A DNA stretch of 56,536 bases from Deltaproteobacteria bacterium (GCA_020632695.1 JACKFB010000023.1:1-56536), one strand, 5' to 3'; shown: positions 1 through 9,678, numbered from the stretch's first letter. Made by a program: numbers and translations. The notes: generated by a model not told the origin, from the sequence alone.

Positions 1-206
1 CCGGGGCCGAGACCGGGGCCGAGACCGAGACCGAGACCGGGGCCGAGACCGGGGCCGAGGCCGAGACCGGGGCCGAGACCGGGGCCGAGGCCGAGACCGA
101 GACCGAGACCGGGGCCGAGACCGGGGCCGAGGCCGAGACCGGGGCCGAGACCGGGGCCGAGACCGAGACCGGGGCCGAGACCGGGGCCGAGGCCGAGACC
201 GAGACC
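1..206 (+). repeat. Hexanucleotide tract T1 (CCGGGG/CCGAGA), coding
   Basis: The first 206 bases are an uninterrupted run of CCGAGA, CCGGGG and CCGAGG hexamers. The tract begins before the window. It is in frame with the following gene and would be read as a GA/ET/EA dipeptide run, ending in ETVADGASD before the folded domain. Being built of six-base units, it can expand or contract by whole units without breaking frame. The same sequence type recurs at about 3450, 10504, 39122 and 40003. Confidence 0.9.
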
Positions 207-1670
207 GTCGCGGATGGGGCTTCGGATGTCGGGGACGAGGAGGTGGGGCCGACGCTGGTCGATCCTTGCGTGGAGGGGCACGTGCTGCTCGAGGGGGCGG
301 GGTTCCGGGTGGACGGGGCCTCGTGGCATCCGAAGATGGTGGGGTATGCCGTCGAGGTGCGGCGGCCGCTGGAGGGCGGGGCGGAGGAGCTCTTCGTGGC
401 GCCTCACTGGCGGACCTGCGACGACGGGGCCTGCTGCAGCGACACGGCGAGCTGCCTGGCGCGGATGGGGGAGGACCTGGACCGGGCGGTGCTGATGGGC
501 TTCGACGCGGTGCGGCTCTTCGGGCTGGACTTCCGCCACCCGGACGGAGCCTCGCTGCTGGGCTGCGTGCGGCTCGGCTCCGAGGGGCCGCTCAGCGAGT
601 GCGCGGCGCTGGACATGGACGACCCGGGCGAGCGGCACGAGGCGTTGGAGCTGCTGGCCGGCGTGCTGGAGCTGGCGACGGCGCGCCAGCTGCGGGTGAT
701 GCTCTCGGTGGGGCGCGCCGACCTGGCGCAGCCTTCGGAGACCAACGCCCACGCCGTGCTGCTGGGAGATCTGGCGGCGCGCTTCGCCGGCGAGCCGACG
801 CTCTTCGCCTTCGAGGTCCTGGAGGAGGTCCCCCAGCCGACGCCGCCGCTTCTGCCGGCGCCCGCCCAGACCCGCGCGGTCATGGCGGGCTGGTACCAGG
901 CCATCCGCGAGGCCGGCGCGCCGCAGCTCGTGACCCTGGGCCTGGGCGACTCCGGCGCCTCGGTGAGCTTCGACGCGGCCTCGCTGCCCGTGGATTTCCT
1001 TGCCTTCCACCCCTATCCGCTGGGCGGCTTCGACGCCTCGCGGGAGGCGGCGTACCAGGCGGAGCTGACCTGGATGGCCGCCACCGGGCGCCCCTGGATG
1101 GTGACCGCCACCGGCTTCGCCACCGACGCCTGGGGCAGCGAGAGCGAGCAGCTCGCCTTCGCCCAGAAGTCGATGATCGCCGCCCGTGACTGCGGCGCCC
1201 TGGGGTACGGCTGGGGGCACCTCCGCGACACCACCGGCGTCCCGGCGGGCGCCACCGGCGCGCTGCGGCCCGACGGGCAGCTCAAGGCGGTCGCCGGCAT
1301 CTTCAAGGCCATCGACCTCTCGAGCCCCGACGGCGCGTGCCCGGCGCCGCCCGCCAGCCTGAACCCCACCGGCGCCACCGCGTTCCAGGTGAGCGGCCGC
1401 CTCATCGACGCCAGCGGGAAGGGCGTGCCGCTGGTGCGCGTCACCGGCTGGACCTGCCCGGTCTTCGCCGAGCGCTTCCACACCTTCAGCGGCCCCGACG
1501 GCAAGTTCACCCTGCGCTCGCCGACGGGGCTGGTGCAGGTGGCCATCTCCACCAGCGGCAAGGTGCCGAAGACCGACGTGCTGCCCCAGTGCCTGTCGAA
1601 GAACCTGGGCGACACCTTCATCACCTCGGCGTCTGGCAGCCCCGGCACGGCGGCCCCCCAATGCCCGTGA
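3..1670 (+). CDS. Exported glycoside-hydrolase-like TIM-barrel protein with carboxypeptidase-regulatory-like tail (5' partial)
   Basis: The frame is open from the window edge, so the true start and any signal peptide lie upstream; the first internal GTG (243) sits after the repeat and is not a credible start. Order: GA/ET low-complexity linker (to about base 206); a TIM-barrel resembling clan-A glycosidases (GH5/mannanase type) seen in FDAVRLFGLDF, LFAFEVLEEVPQP and VDFLAFHPYPLGG; then from about base 1380 a CarboxypepD_reg-like beta-sandwich (VSGRLIDASGKGVPLVRVTG). The acid/base Glu of the NEP motif seems present as EEV, but the strand that should carry the nucleophile reads WMVTATGFATD, without Glu. 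It may therefore bind rather than cleave sugar, or belong to a divergent family. It ends overlapping the next gene. Family call by motif only. Confidence 0.6.
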   Translation, partial: GAETGAETETETGAETGAEAETGAETGAEAETETETGAETGAEAETGAETGAETETGAETGAEAETETVADGASDVGDEEVGPTLVDPCVEGHVLLEGAGFRVDGASWHPKMVGYAVEVRRPLEGGAEELFVAPHWRTCDDGACCSDTASCLARMGEDLDRAVLMGFDAVRLFGLDFRHPDGASLLGCVRLGSEGPLSECAALDMDDPGERHEALELLAGVLELATARQLRVMLSVGRADLAQPSETNAHAVLLGDLAARFAGEPTLFAFEVLEEVPQPTPPLLPAPAQTRAVMAGWYQAIREAGAPQLVTLGLGDSGASVSFDAASLPVDFLAFHPYPLGGFDASREAAYQAELTWMAATGRPWMVTATGFATDAWGSESEQLAFAQKSMIAARDCGALGYGWGHLRDTTGVPAGATGALRPDGQLKAVAGIFKAIDLSSPDGACPAPPASLNPTGATAFQVSGRLIDASGKGVPLVRVTGWTCPVFAERFHTFSGPDGKFTLRSPTGLVQVAISTSGKVPKTDVLPQCLSKNLGDTFITSASGSPGTAAPQCP

Positions 1671-2266
1671 GCGGCGCGCGCATCGCCGTGGTCGCGCTGG
1701 TCCTCGCCGCCTGCCGCTCGGAGCCCGCGCCGCCGCCCCAGCGACCCGCCGCGCCGCGCCCCGCGTCCTTCATCGACGCCGCCCACGGCGTACGCCTCGA
1801 TCCGCCCGACGCCACCTGGCGCTTCCTCGACTCCCTCGCGGCCGCGGCGGCCGATCCCCGGGCCGTCGCCGGCCTCACCGACGGGCGCGCCTGCGTGGGT
1901 CTCATCCGGTCCGAGGCACCTCCCGAGGCCGGCCTCGAGGCCACCGCCCGCGCCCGGGTGCAGAGCCTGGGCTTCGACGCCCCGCACCTGTCCTGGATGG
2001 AGCCGGTCTACTATCTGGGCGGCACGGCCATGCGCTTCGAGGTGAGCGGCCAGCGCGAGGGGGTGCCGGTGTCCATGCGGGTGACCCTCGCGCTGGCGCC
2101 GCCCGACGACCCCAAGCGTCGCCTCTACGAGGTGCGCGCCGAGTCGGGCTCCACCGACCACGTGGCCGCCCGCCGCTGCTTCGACGCGGTCACCGGCGCC
2201 TTCGACGTGGTGCCGATCCCCGAGCCCGCGCCCGAGGCCGAGCCGGAGCCCGCGCCCGCGCCCTGA
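1661..2266 (+). CDS. Putative lipoprotein, unknown function
   Basis: 201 residues. The ATG at 1661 overlaps the end of the previous gene (stop at 1668-1670), so the two are probably translationally coupled. The N-terminus MPVSGARIAVVALVLAACRS is a short lipoprotein signal with lipobox LAAC. A Pro-rich stretch follows, then an alpha/beta domain of about 140 residues with no motif I recognise, and an acidic Pro/Glu-rich tail (PEPAPEAEPEP). The domain has a tryptophan early on, and one Cys late on. Probably a periplasmic or outer-membrane lipoprotein working with the upstream glycosidase-like protein. No function is assigned. Confidence 0.7.
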   Translation: MPVSGARIAVVALVLAACRSEPAPPPQRPAAPRPASFIDAAHGVRLDPPDATWRFLDSLAAAAADPRAVAGLTDGRACVGLIRSEAPPEAGLEATARARVQSLGFDAPHLSWMEPVYYLGGTAMRFEVSGQREGVPVSMRVTLALAPPDDPKRRLYEVRAESGSTDHVAARRCFDAVTGAFDVVPIPEPAPEAEPEPAPAP

Positions 2267-2271
2267 GCCGG

Positions 2272-3027
2272 TCAGGCCCGGTCGAGGATGTCGATGACGT
2301 CCGGCACCGACGCCGCCTCGTCCATGGCCAGGAGCTGCGCCAGCACCTCGCCCAGCCCCGGCGGCTCCAGCGTGATGCGGCCGAAGGCGGCGGCCCAGTG
2401 GTCGCGCACGCCGATGAGCAGCGCGCGCGCCTCGGGTCCGCGGGGCGCCAGCACCTGCGCGAAGTCCCAGGCGTCATCGCGGGCGCGCGACATGCTGAAC
2501 TCGGCCACCACGTCGTCCGCGGTGCCGGCCGCGCGCTCCAGCAGGCCGATGAGCGGCCAGATCGCGGTGAGCTGCCCCTTCACCTCACCGGTGAGCTCGG
2601 CCAGCACCGTGTTGATGCGCAGGAAGTCCCCGCGCAGGCCGGCCAGCGCCGGGCCGGGGGCCACCTCGGCCGCGGCGATGCCGAGGTCCAGGTTGATGTG
2701 GGCGTTCATCCCCAGCAGCAGGTGCTGCAGCACGACGCGCTGCGGGCTCCGGGCGGCCTCGAAGGCCAGCGCCCAGCTCCGCGTCACCGGGCGTCCGGCG
2801 GCCCAGGCGTCGAAGGCGTCCAGGTAGCGGTTGGCGAACACGACGTCCAGGCGCTCCATGCGCGGGCCGTCGTCGAAGCGCCCGCCCGCGATGCCGTCGC
2901 GCACGGCCACGGTGACGCGCTTGTAGAGCGCCGGGAAGTAGCCGAGGCGGCTCCGCGCGGCGCGGCACTCGCCGATGATGGAGCCGAGGCGCTCGATGAC
3001 CTCGTCGATGCGGGTGGGCCGTGGCAT
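2272..3027 (-). CDS. DUF5995 family protein
   Basis: 251 residues, no signal peptide. Signature stretches match the DUF5995 family as I remember it: IDEVIERLGSIIG at the N-terminus, RLGYFPALYKRVTVAVRDGI, RMERLDVVFANRYLDAFDAW, and the strongly conserved QHLLLGMNAHINLDLGIAAA in the middle. The family is all-helical and found scattered in actinobacteria and myxobacteria. The His/Asn/Asp-rich core (NAHINLDLGIA) suggests a metal or cofactor site, but no reaction is established. It converges with the lipoprotein gene, leaving only 5 bases between the two stops. The ATG at 3027 is preceded by a weak GGAGG-like stretch. Confidence 0.75.
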   Translation of the reverse strand: MPRPTRIDEVIERLGSIIGECRAARSRLGYFPALYKRVTVAVRDGIAGGRFDDGPRMERLDVVFANRYLDAFDAWAAGRPVTRSWALAFEAARSPQRVVLQHLLLGMNAHINLDLGIAAAEVAPGPALAGLRGDFLRINTVLAELTGEVKGQLTAIWPLIGLLERAAGTADDVVAEFSMSRARDDAWDFAQVLAPRGPEARALLIGVRDHWAAAFGRITLEPPGLGEVLAQLLAMDEAASVPDVIDILDRA

Positions 3028-3189
3028 GGGGGGCCTCCGAGGGTGGGCGTCGACTCTCGTCTACACCATCGCGCGGTCGGTGGCACCGGGCGCCTGGGAC
3101 ACGCTGGCGTGTCCGGGTGGCCACGTCCGGGGTGGGGGTGGTGCGGGTGACGGCGATGTTGTGGCAATGATTACGGGTGGATGGCGGGT

Positions 3190-3205
3190 TGGCACGGCGC
3201 TGGCA
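3190..3205 (+). promoter_or_regulatory. Candidate sigma-54 promoter of the DUF2914 gene
   Basis: TGGCACG-GCGC-TGGCA has a perfect -24 element and correct spacing; the -12 element is TGGCA instead of TTGCA but keeps the essential GC. It lies 62 bases before the ATG at 3268. No activator site was identified. Confidence 0.4.
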
Positions 3206-3267
3206 ATTTGGCTGCTCACGCCAGGCGTCGCGATGGACGCGCCGCCATTGCCGAGCAGGAGCAGCCC

Positions 3268-4153
3268 ATGTCGCCGACCCATCCCGTCCTCCGTGTCCTG
3301 TACCGCGTCGCGCGCGCCGTGGTGTTGACCTTCCTGGCCGTTCCCGGAGGCGGGCTGGCGCTGGTGGCGTATAGCTGCGGCGGGGTGGGCGATGCGGAGA
3401 TCGCGCCGGCGGGCGGAGCGGTGGTGGCGAAGGCGGTGCCGGTGGCGGGGGGCGCGGGGCCGGGGCCTAGCCGGGGCCGGGCCAGGGGCCGAGGCGGGGC
3501 CGGGGCCGGGGCCGGGGCCGGGGCCGGGGCCGGGGCCGAGGCCGGGGCCGGGGCCGAGACCGGGGCTGAGACTGGGGCCGAGGCCGGGCCAGGGAGGGCC
3601 GGGGCCAGGGGGCCGAGACCGGGGCCGAGGCCGAGACCGGGGCGGGGCCGGGGCCGAGACCGAGACCGGGGCCGAGACCGGGGCCGAGCCGAGACCGGGG
3701 CCGGGGCCGGGGCCGGGGCCGAGACCGAGACCGAGACCGGACCGAGGCCAGGGGGCCGGGGCCGAGACCGGGGCCGTCGCTGCGGGTGCGCCGGTGGTGC
3801 TGGCGGCGGTGCTGACTCGGGCTGTGGAGGAGCGGGAGCCGGTGGGGGCGGTGGCGGTGTTCGGGGCGGGGGGCGATCAGGTGTGGGCCTGGTATCGCCT
3901 GGAGAACCTCGGGCCGGGGACGACGGTGGAGGTGAGCTGGCTTCGGGAGGGCGAGGTGCGGGGGGTGGCGACGCTCGAGGTCGGGACCGGGCCGCGGTGG
4001 CGGACCTGGGCGCGGCGGCGGCTCTCGGCGGCGGATGCGGGGGCTTGGACGGTGGAGCTGCGGGCGCGGGATGGGGCTCTGCTGGACCGGCAGCGCTTCG
4101 ATGTGAGCGCGCCCGGGGCTGAGCCGAGGGTGCCGGGGCGGCCGGGCTGCTAG
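3268..4153 (+). pseudogene. Frame-disrupted membrane-anchored DUF2914 protein with hexanucleotide-encoded linker
   Basis: The ATG at 3268 (upstream GAGCAGGAGCAGCCC) begins MSPTHPVLRVLYRVARAVVL followed by a hydrophobic segment ending VAYSCGG, a signal anchor or lipoprotein-like N-terminus. The hexanucleotide tract (about 3450-3776) follows. From about 3780 a second frame encodes a convincing DUF2914 domain: VVLAAVLTRAVEEREP, GDQVWAWYRLENL, TTVEVSWLREGEV, WRTWARRRL, AGAWTVELRARDG. The two halves are in different frames. Within the tract the GA/ET reading hops between the frames at about 3590-3650, 3690 and 3745, so single-base indels in G runs have broken the gene, or the sequence is wrong there. 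The stop codon TAG (4151-4153) shares a CTAG palindrome with the stop of the opposing gene. Confidence 0.65.
3450..3776 (+). repeat. Hexanucleotide tract T2 with seven perfect GGGGCC units
   Basis: Degenerate CCGGGG/CCGAGA/CCGAGG run. Bases 3496-3537 are seven tandem perfect GGGGCC units, a strongly G-quadruplex-prone sequence on the + strand. Several unit lengths are irregular (for example GGGCCAGGGAGGGCC near 3587), and these irregularities change the reading frame of the surrounding gene. Confidence 0.85.
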
Positions 4154-6713
4154 GGCAGGCAGTCGGGGAAGGCGCCGCCGTTGGTGCAGCGGCCGGGGCT
4201 GTACTTGGCGCCTTCGGAGCCGGGCGCTTCGGAGTGCTTGACGAAGGGGCCGCTGCCCTCGGGCGAGCGCACCCAGGACTGGCCGCTCAGGGGCGTGTAG
4301 GTGTGCTGGTCGAGCACCACCTCGTCGGTGCCGATGAGCAGCAGCTCGTCACCGTCGTTGTTCAGCGAGAGCGAGCTGTCGGAGACGAGGGTCAGCACGC
4401 CGGGCTGGCTGATGTCGGTGGTGCCTCCGCCGAAGATCAGCACGGCCTCTCCGGGCGGCAGGCAGTAGGCCTCGAAGGTGTGCTTGTCGCAGCCGAGGCA
4501 CTGGGTGTTGAAGTAGCGGACGCCCTCGAGCTCCAGCGGCCCCGAGCTGGCGTTGTAGAGCTCGAGCCACTCGTCCTGGGTGCCGGCGTAGCTGCCGTCG
4601 CCGTTGAAGTCGGTGCCGGCCGGGTCGGCCATGATCTCGCCGAAGACCAGGTCGCCGGGGCCGATCTGGCCGCAGCAGGCGCTGGCCACGCACTTGCCCT
4701 CGCAGGCGATGGTCCCCGACGGGCAGACGGCGCCGCACTTCTGGCCGTCGCAGGTGGTGGTCCCGCCCTGCACGGTCGGGCACGGCGAGCAGCCCTGGCC
4801 GCAGGTCGCGACCGCCGTGTCGGACACGCAGGCCTTCCCGCACAGGTGGTGGCCCGGATCGCAGACCATCGTGCACGCGCCGGCGTCGCACACCGCCTTG
4901 CCGGCGCCGGTGGGGCTCTGGCACTTCTGGCAGCCCTCCCCGCACGCCGCGGCGTCGTCGTCGGCCCGGCAGGTGCCCGAGCAGTCGTGGTACCCGGCGT
5001 CGCAGGCGATGTCCTGGCAGGACCCCTCGACGCAGGCGGCCAGCCCCACCGACGGGTGCGGGCAGCCGGTCATCAGCGCCACCAGCCCCTGGAGCGCCGC
5101 GCGCAGGCTGGCCTCGTCGGACGCCGCGGCGAAGGTGCCGCCGCCGGCCTGGGCCACCGCCTTCAGCAGCTCCTCGTCGTAGCCGCTGCCCAGGCCCACC
5201 GAGTGCACCGTCACGCCGCGGCTGCGCAGCCCCGCGACCGCCTCGAAGACCAGCGCCTCGTCGTCGCAGGTCTCGCTGCCGTCGGTCATCAGCACCACGT
5301 GCTCGCCCTGGGTGGGGTCGCCCAGCACGGCCGCCAGCCCGCTGAGCGCGCCGCCGATGGGCGTCGATGACGCCGCCGACGGGTCCACCAGCGCCTGGGC
5401 CACCGCCTGGGCGTTGTCGAGCTGCAGCGGCACCACGGCACCGGGAGCGCAGGCCGACTCGCCCGGGAAGGCCCGCAGGCCGAGCTTCACGTGGGCCTGG
5501 AAGGTCTCGGCGAACTCGACGATGGTCGCGCGGGTGAAGTCCCACACGGGCCCCTCCATGCTGGAGGATCGGTCCGCCAGCAGCAGCAGCTCGGGCACCC
5601 GGCAGCCGCCGGCGCAGACGCCACCTGCGCACTGGTTGCCGAGCTGGCACGAGATGAAGAGGCTCTGCCTGGTGCAGCCGGTCTGCGGGTCCAGCCCGCA
5701 CACCTTGTAGCCGTTGGTCCCGCTGCAGCTCGACGACCACAGCGGCTCGCACTCGGCCGCGCCGCAGTCGGCCACGCACGCGCCGCCGACGCAGGTCTCG
5801 CCGCCCTCGCAGCCGCCGCAGGTGAGGGTCTCCCCGCAACCGTCGTCGGCGCTCCCGCACTGCACGCCCAGCCCGTCGCAGGTCTTCGGCTCGCAGGCGG
5901 GCGCGTCGCAGCGGTTCGGCGTCTTCAGCCCGCACAGCTCCGGCGCCTGGCAGCCGCCGCACTCGAGCACGGCGCTGCACCCGTCCGACACCGGGCCGCA
6001 CTCGGCGCCCAGCGCCTCGCAGGTCGTCGGCTGACAAGCCTCCTCACCGCACTGGTTCGGCACCCCGTCGCCGCCGCAGCTCAGCCCGGCGGTGCAGCTC
6101 CCGCACTGCAACACCTTCCCGCACCCGTCGCCGATCGCCCCGCAGGCCGCGCCGGCTCCCTCGCAGTCCACCGGGACGCAGGCCGGCTCGCCGCACACGT
6201 TGGCCACGCCGCCGCCGCCGCACACCTCGGGGGCCGTGCAGCCGCCGCAGTCCAGGATGGTCCCGCAGCCGTCGGAGACCGGCCCGCACTCAGCCCCCGC
6301 CGGCTTGCAGCTCAGCGGCACGCAGGCCCCTTCGCCGCACCGGTTCGCGTTGCCCTGGGCGCCGCAGGTCTTGCCCGCCTCGCACCCGCCGCAGGAGAGC
6401 ACCCCACCGCAGCCGTCGGGCACGTCGCCGCACTCGGCCCCGGCGGCCGCGCAGTCCCGCGGCACGCAGACGCCATCGGGCCCGATCTCCGCCCCGTCCT
6501 GCGTCAGGTCGTCGGCCAGGTCCAATCCCGCCCCGTCCGCGTCCCCGGGGCGACGTCGCCGCCGGCCCTGTCAGCCACCAGATCGGGGTTCGAGCTGCCG
6601 TCGAAGCCCACGAAGACCCCGCTTCCGCTCCCAGGAGACGCGCAAGCGCCCACCCACGCCCACGCGCAGCACAGCGAGACCAGGACGCGGCGAGCCGCAG
6701 AGTCGGCGAACAT
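4150..6713 (-). CDS. Secreted Cys-rich von Willebrand A / lamin-tail-domain protein (one N-terminal frameshift)
   Basis: About 854 residues if one base is restored. The N-terminus (ATG 6713, upstream AGGGAGG) has a signal sequence ending WAWVGACAS (possible lipobox VGAC). A frame change at about 6546-6553, in a run of four C and four G on the + strand, separates it from the 4150-6525 frame. Then come five to six Cys-rich repeats of about 42 residues (C..CxxxGAECGxxxDGCGxxLxCGxC). A vWA domain follows at about 5600-5050, with an intact MIDAS (DRSSSM, the Thr in SSTPIGGAL, and MTDGSETCDD). More Cys-rich modules come next, and a C-terminal lamin-tail-like domain (GEIMADPAGTDFNGDG, DEWLELYNASS). 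Such modular proteins are typical of myxobacterial surfaces; adhesion via metal-bound ligands is likely but unproven. Confidence 0.8.
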
Positions 6714-6842
6714 GACGGGCCTCCCTGACGAAGGCAGAGGGTGGGACCCCCGGATTCCTAGCACAAGCACCCCCACCCCCACATCCGCCTCAGGCGGTGC
6801 CTCGGACGCCAATATCGCTGAATCCCGCCATTGTACGCGCCC

Positions 6843-7730
6843 ATGTCTGCCCCCAGCGCCATGCTCTGGTCGGTCCTGGCGCTGTGTCAGGGGATGCCGG
6901 CCCTCGACGTCGACGATCCCGGCGCCTGCCTGGATCGCGACGCCGTCGCGCGTGAGGTGGTGCTGCGGTTGCCGGTGACCTGGGCCGGGCCCGAGGCGCG
7001 CCCGCTGAGCGTGGGGCTGGTGGTCGCCCCCTCGCAGCTCGTGCTGACGCTGGTCGCCGAGCAGCCGCGCGAGGAGCTCCTGACACGGACGATCACCGTG
7101 AACCCGGGCGACTGCGCCGAGCTGCCGACCCTGATCGCGGTCATCGTCGCCCGCCGGCTCGAGGCGCTGCCGGCACAGTCCTGGGTGCGCGCGCCGCCGG
7201 CATCGCCACCGCTGGCCCGGCCGCCGCCCCCGACCCGCGCCGCCGCGCTCTCGGGCGGGCTGGGTGGGGTCTCGAGCGCCGCCAGCTCGCCGCTCGCCTG
7301 GCCCTGGATGCGCTGATGGGCCCGGCGGGCGGCTTCGCGCTGGCCAGCGGGGACCGCCGGCACGGTCGCTCGCCCCGAGCCGCTGGGCCCGGGCGCGGTG
7401 CGCTTCAGCACGTGGACCGCCAGCGTGGGGGTGGCCCGGCCGCTGCCCGCGGGGCCCGCCACCTTCATCCCGGCCCTGCTGCTGAGCGGGGGCCTGGTGG
7501 TCGCCGCCGGGCGCGAGCTGGCCGACGACCGCCGGGGCATCGCGCCGACCCTGCGCCTGGGTCTGCTCGCGGCGCTGCACACGCCCGAAGGGGTGCGCGT
7601 GGAGCTCGGCCTGCTCTGGGGCCTCGTCCGCGCCCGGGCGCGCGACGACGCCAGCGCGACCGCCAGGCCCGAGCCGCTCTTGCGCGCCACGCTGGGCCTG
7701 GGATTCGTGCTCGGCCGAAAAAAACCGTGA
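6843..7730 (+). pseudogene. Exported hypothetical protein with two compensating frameshifts
   Basis: Starts ATG 6843 with a signal-like N-terminus (MSAPSAMLWSVLALCQGMPA) and continues to a stop at 7314-7316. The same frame reopens afterwards and ends at 7730. Between about 7270 and 7350 the coherent protein (LERRQLAARLALDALMG) is in another frame: one G seems lost from the GGGG run near 7268 and one extra G present near 7351, so the frame is restored downstream. The N-terminal part (about 150 residues) is periplasmic-looking. The C-terminal part is rich in short amphipathic hydrophobic strands, as in a small outer-membrane barrel, ending LLRATLGLGFVLGRKKP. No family recognised. Either decay or sequence error; the compensating pair argues for error or very recent change. 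Confidence 0.5.
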
Positions 7731-7830
7731 AGGAATCGCCGCCAGCCGGGAATACACAGGTACGGGGCCCGGCACCGCGCCACCACCGCGCCGCCCCCGC
7801 CTCGAACGGACCAGCCAAGGAGAACCGCCC

Positions 7831-9678
7831 ATGTCCCCCCGTCTGCCCCTGCTGCTCGCCCTGAGCGCCGCGACGACCGCCGCCCTGCTGAGCGCGCCCT
7901 CGCCCGCCCGCGCCTGCGGCGGCTTCTTCTGCTCGATCCAGACCCCGGTGGACCAGGTCGCCGAGCGCATCCTCTTCACCGTCGAGGGCGAGCACGTCGA
8001 GGCCCACATCCAGATCCAGTACGCCGGCCCCTCGGAGGACTTCTCCTGGGTGCTGCCGCTTCCCTCGCAGCCGGAGATCGGCGTGGGCACCGACCTGCTC
8101 TTCACCGCGCTCCGCAACCAGACCGACCCGCAGTTCCGGGTCGCCTGGGACAACCAGCCCGGCTGCAACTACCAGAGCAACTGCGGCTGCTGGCTCGCCG
8201 ACGCCGACGGCATCCCCGAGGCCTCGCCCGCCGGCGAGGGGCCGGTGACCGTCATCGCCGAGGGCGACGTGGGCCCCTACGCCTACAAGGTCGTCGAGTC
8301 CGGCGACGGCCCGGCGCTCTTCAAGTGGCTCAACGACAACGGCTACGACCAGCCCCAGCAGGCCCAGGCGCTCATCGAGCACTACGCCGGCAAGGGCATG
8401 GTCTTCCTGGCCATCAAGCTGCTCAAGGACAAGGACGCCGGCGACATCCAGCCCGTCGTGCTGTCCTGGGACGGCGAGATCGGTGCCTGCATCCCGCTGC
8501 GGCTGACCTCGATCGCCGCGGCCGCCAACATGCCGATCTTCTCCTGGGTGCTGGCCAAGAGCCGCGCCGTGCCGCTCAACTTCTTCCACGTCGTGCTCAA
8601 CGCCAAGGCCTTCGACTGGCTCAACTGCGGGACCGAGGAAAACGGCTTCGGCTGCGGCTTCTTCGGCCAGCAGCAGCAGTGCCAGACCGCCTACATGGAC
8701 CTCGTCACGGGCGCCGCCAACACGGCCAACGGCCACGGCTTCGTCACCGAGTATGCCGGCTCCACGGCCATCATGGAGCAGATGCTCTATCGCGACGGCC
8801 AGTACGACCTGGAGAAGCTGGCGTCGCAGAAGACCGCGCCGGCCTTCCTGCAGGAGATGCTGAACCAGGGCTTCCCGCGCAACGGCCAGGTGCAGAACCT
8901 CATCCGCGACCACATCCCGATGCCCGACGCCAGCGTGCTGCCCGAGGACTGCCGCGGCGAGTCCAGCTTCTACGCCACCTGGAACATCGAGCACTGCATC
9001 CAGTACATGCCCGAGGGCTGGACCTTCGACGCCGAGGGTTTCGCCGCCGACCTCGAGACCACCCTGATCGCGCCGCTCCAGCACGCCCAGGCGCTCTTCT
9101 CCAAGTTCCCGTACATGACGCGGCTCTTCACGACGATCTCGCCCGAGGAGATGACCAAGGACCCGATCTTCTCGTTCAACCCCGACCTGCCGGACGTCGC
9201 CAACATCCACACGGTGCAGGCGAGCGCGTCCTGCGACGCCGACAAGCCGTGGATCGCCACCTCGGTGGCGCTGACCTTCGAGGACGGCACCACCCAGACC
9301 TTCGACGGTCCCTTCGAGTCCTGCCAGCCCGTGCCCTCGACGCCCACGGGCCTGCCGCCGGCGGTCGAGATCCAGGTGCTCGGCGAGAGCGGCCCGCCGA
9401 CCGTGGTCGCCGCGTCGGACGTGGCCCGCGTGGACCGCAGCCTCGACGACCGCGGCGCCAGCCCGGGAGCGCCGAACCGGCCGCCCGTCGAGGGGCGCAA
9501 CGTCGACCCCATCCCCAACACCGGCACCTTCGGGCTGCCGCGCGCCCAGGGCCCGACGCCGGGCACCTCGGCGGTGAGCGGTGGCGGCTGCGGCGCGGCC
9601 GAGGGCGCGCTGCCGGCGTGGGCGGCGGTGCTGGCCCTGGCGTTCGCGGCCTTGTGGCGCCGGCGTGAACGGGCCTGA
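7831..9678 (+). CDS. DUF2330 domain protein with MYXO-CTERM-like sorting tail
   Basis: 615 residues. ATG 7831 follows a good ribosome site (AAGGAG). A signal peptide ends at PARA and the mature protein begins CGGFFC, the hallmark start of DUF2330 proteins. FSWVLPLP and the Cys pairs further on fit that family. The C-terminus is Gly-Gly-Gly-Cys-Gly, then a hydrophobic stretch (LPAWAAVLALAFAALW) and RRRERA: the tripartite MYXO-CTERM pattern, in which the Cys is the expected processing and anchoring point. It is therefore probably displayed on the outer surface. Its TGA overlaps the ATG of the sigma-factor gene (TGATG), so the four genes from here to 12995 look like one coupled operon. Confidence 0.85.
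   Translation: MSPRLPLLLALSAATTAALLSAPSPARACGGFFCSIQTPVDQVAERILFTVEGEHVEAHIQIQYAGPSEDFSWVLPLPSQPEIGVGTDLLFTALRNQTDPQFRVAWDNQPGCNYQSNCGCWLADADGIPEASPAGEGPVTVIAEGDVGPYAYKVVESGDGPALFKWLNDNGYDQPQQAQALIEHYAGKGMVFLAIKLLKDKDAGDIQPVVLSWDGEIGACIPLRLTSIAAAANMPIFSWVLAKSRAVPLNFFHVVLNAKAFDWLNCGTEENGFGCGFFGQQQQCQTAYMDLVTGAANTANGHGFVTEYAGSTAIMEQMLYRDGQYDLEKLASQKTAPAFLQEMLNQGFPRNGQVQNLIRDHIPMPDASVLPEDCRGESSFYATWNIEHCIQYMPEGWTFDAEGFAADLETTLIAPLQHAQALFSKFPYMTRLFTTISPEEMTKDPIFSFNPDLPDVANIHTVQASASCDADKPWIATSVALTFEDGTTQTFDGPFESCQPVPSTPTGLPPAVEIQVLGESGPPTVVAASDVARVDRSLDDRGASPGAPNRPPVEGRNVDPIPNTGTFGLPRAQGPTPGTSAVSGGGCGAAEGALPAWAAVLALAFAALWRRRERA

Noticed and set aside
243..1670. GTG 243 as start of the glycosidase-like gene
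   Set aside because: The frame is open through the repeat to the window edge and there is no ribosome site or signal peptide at 243.
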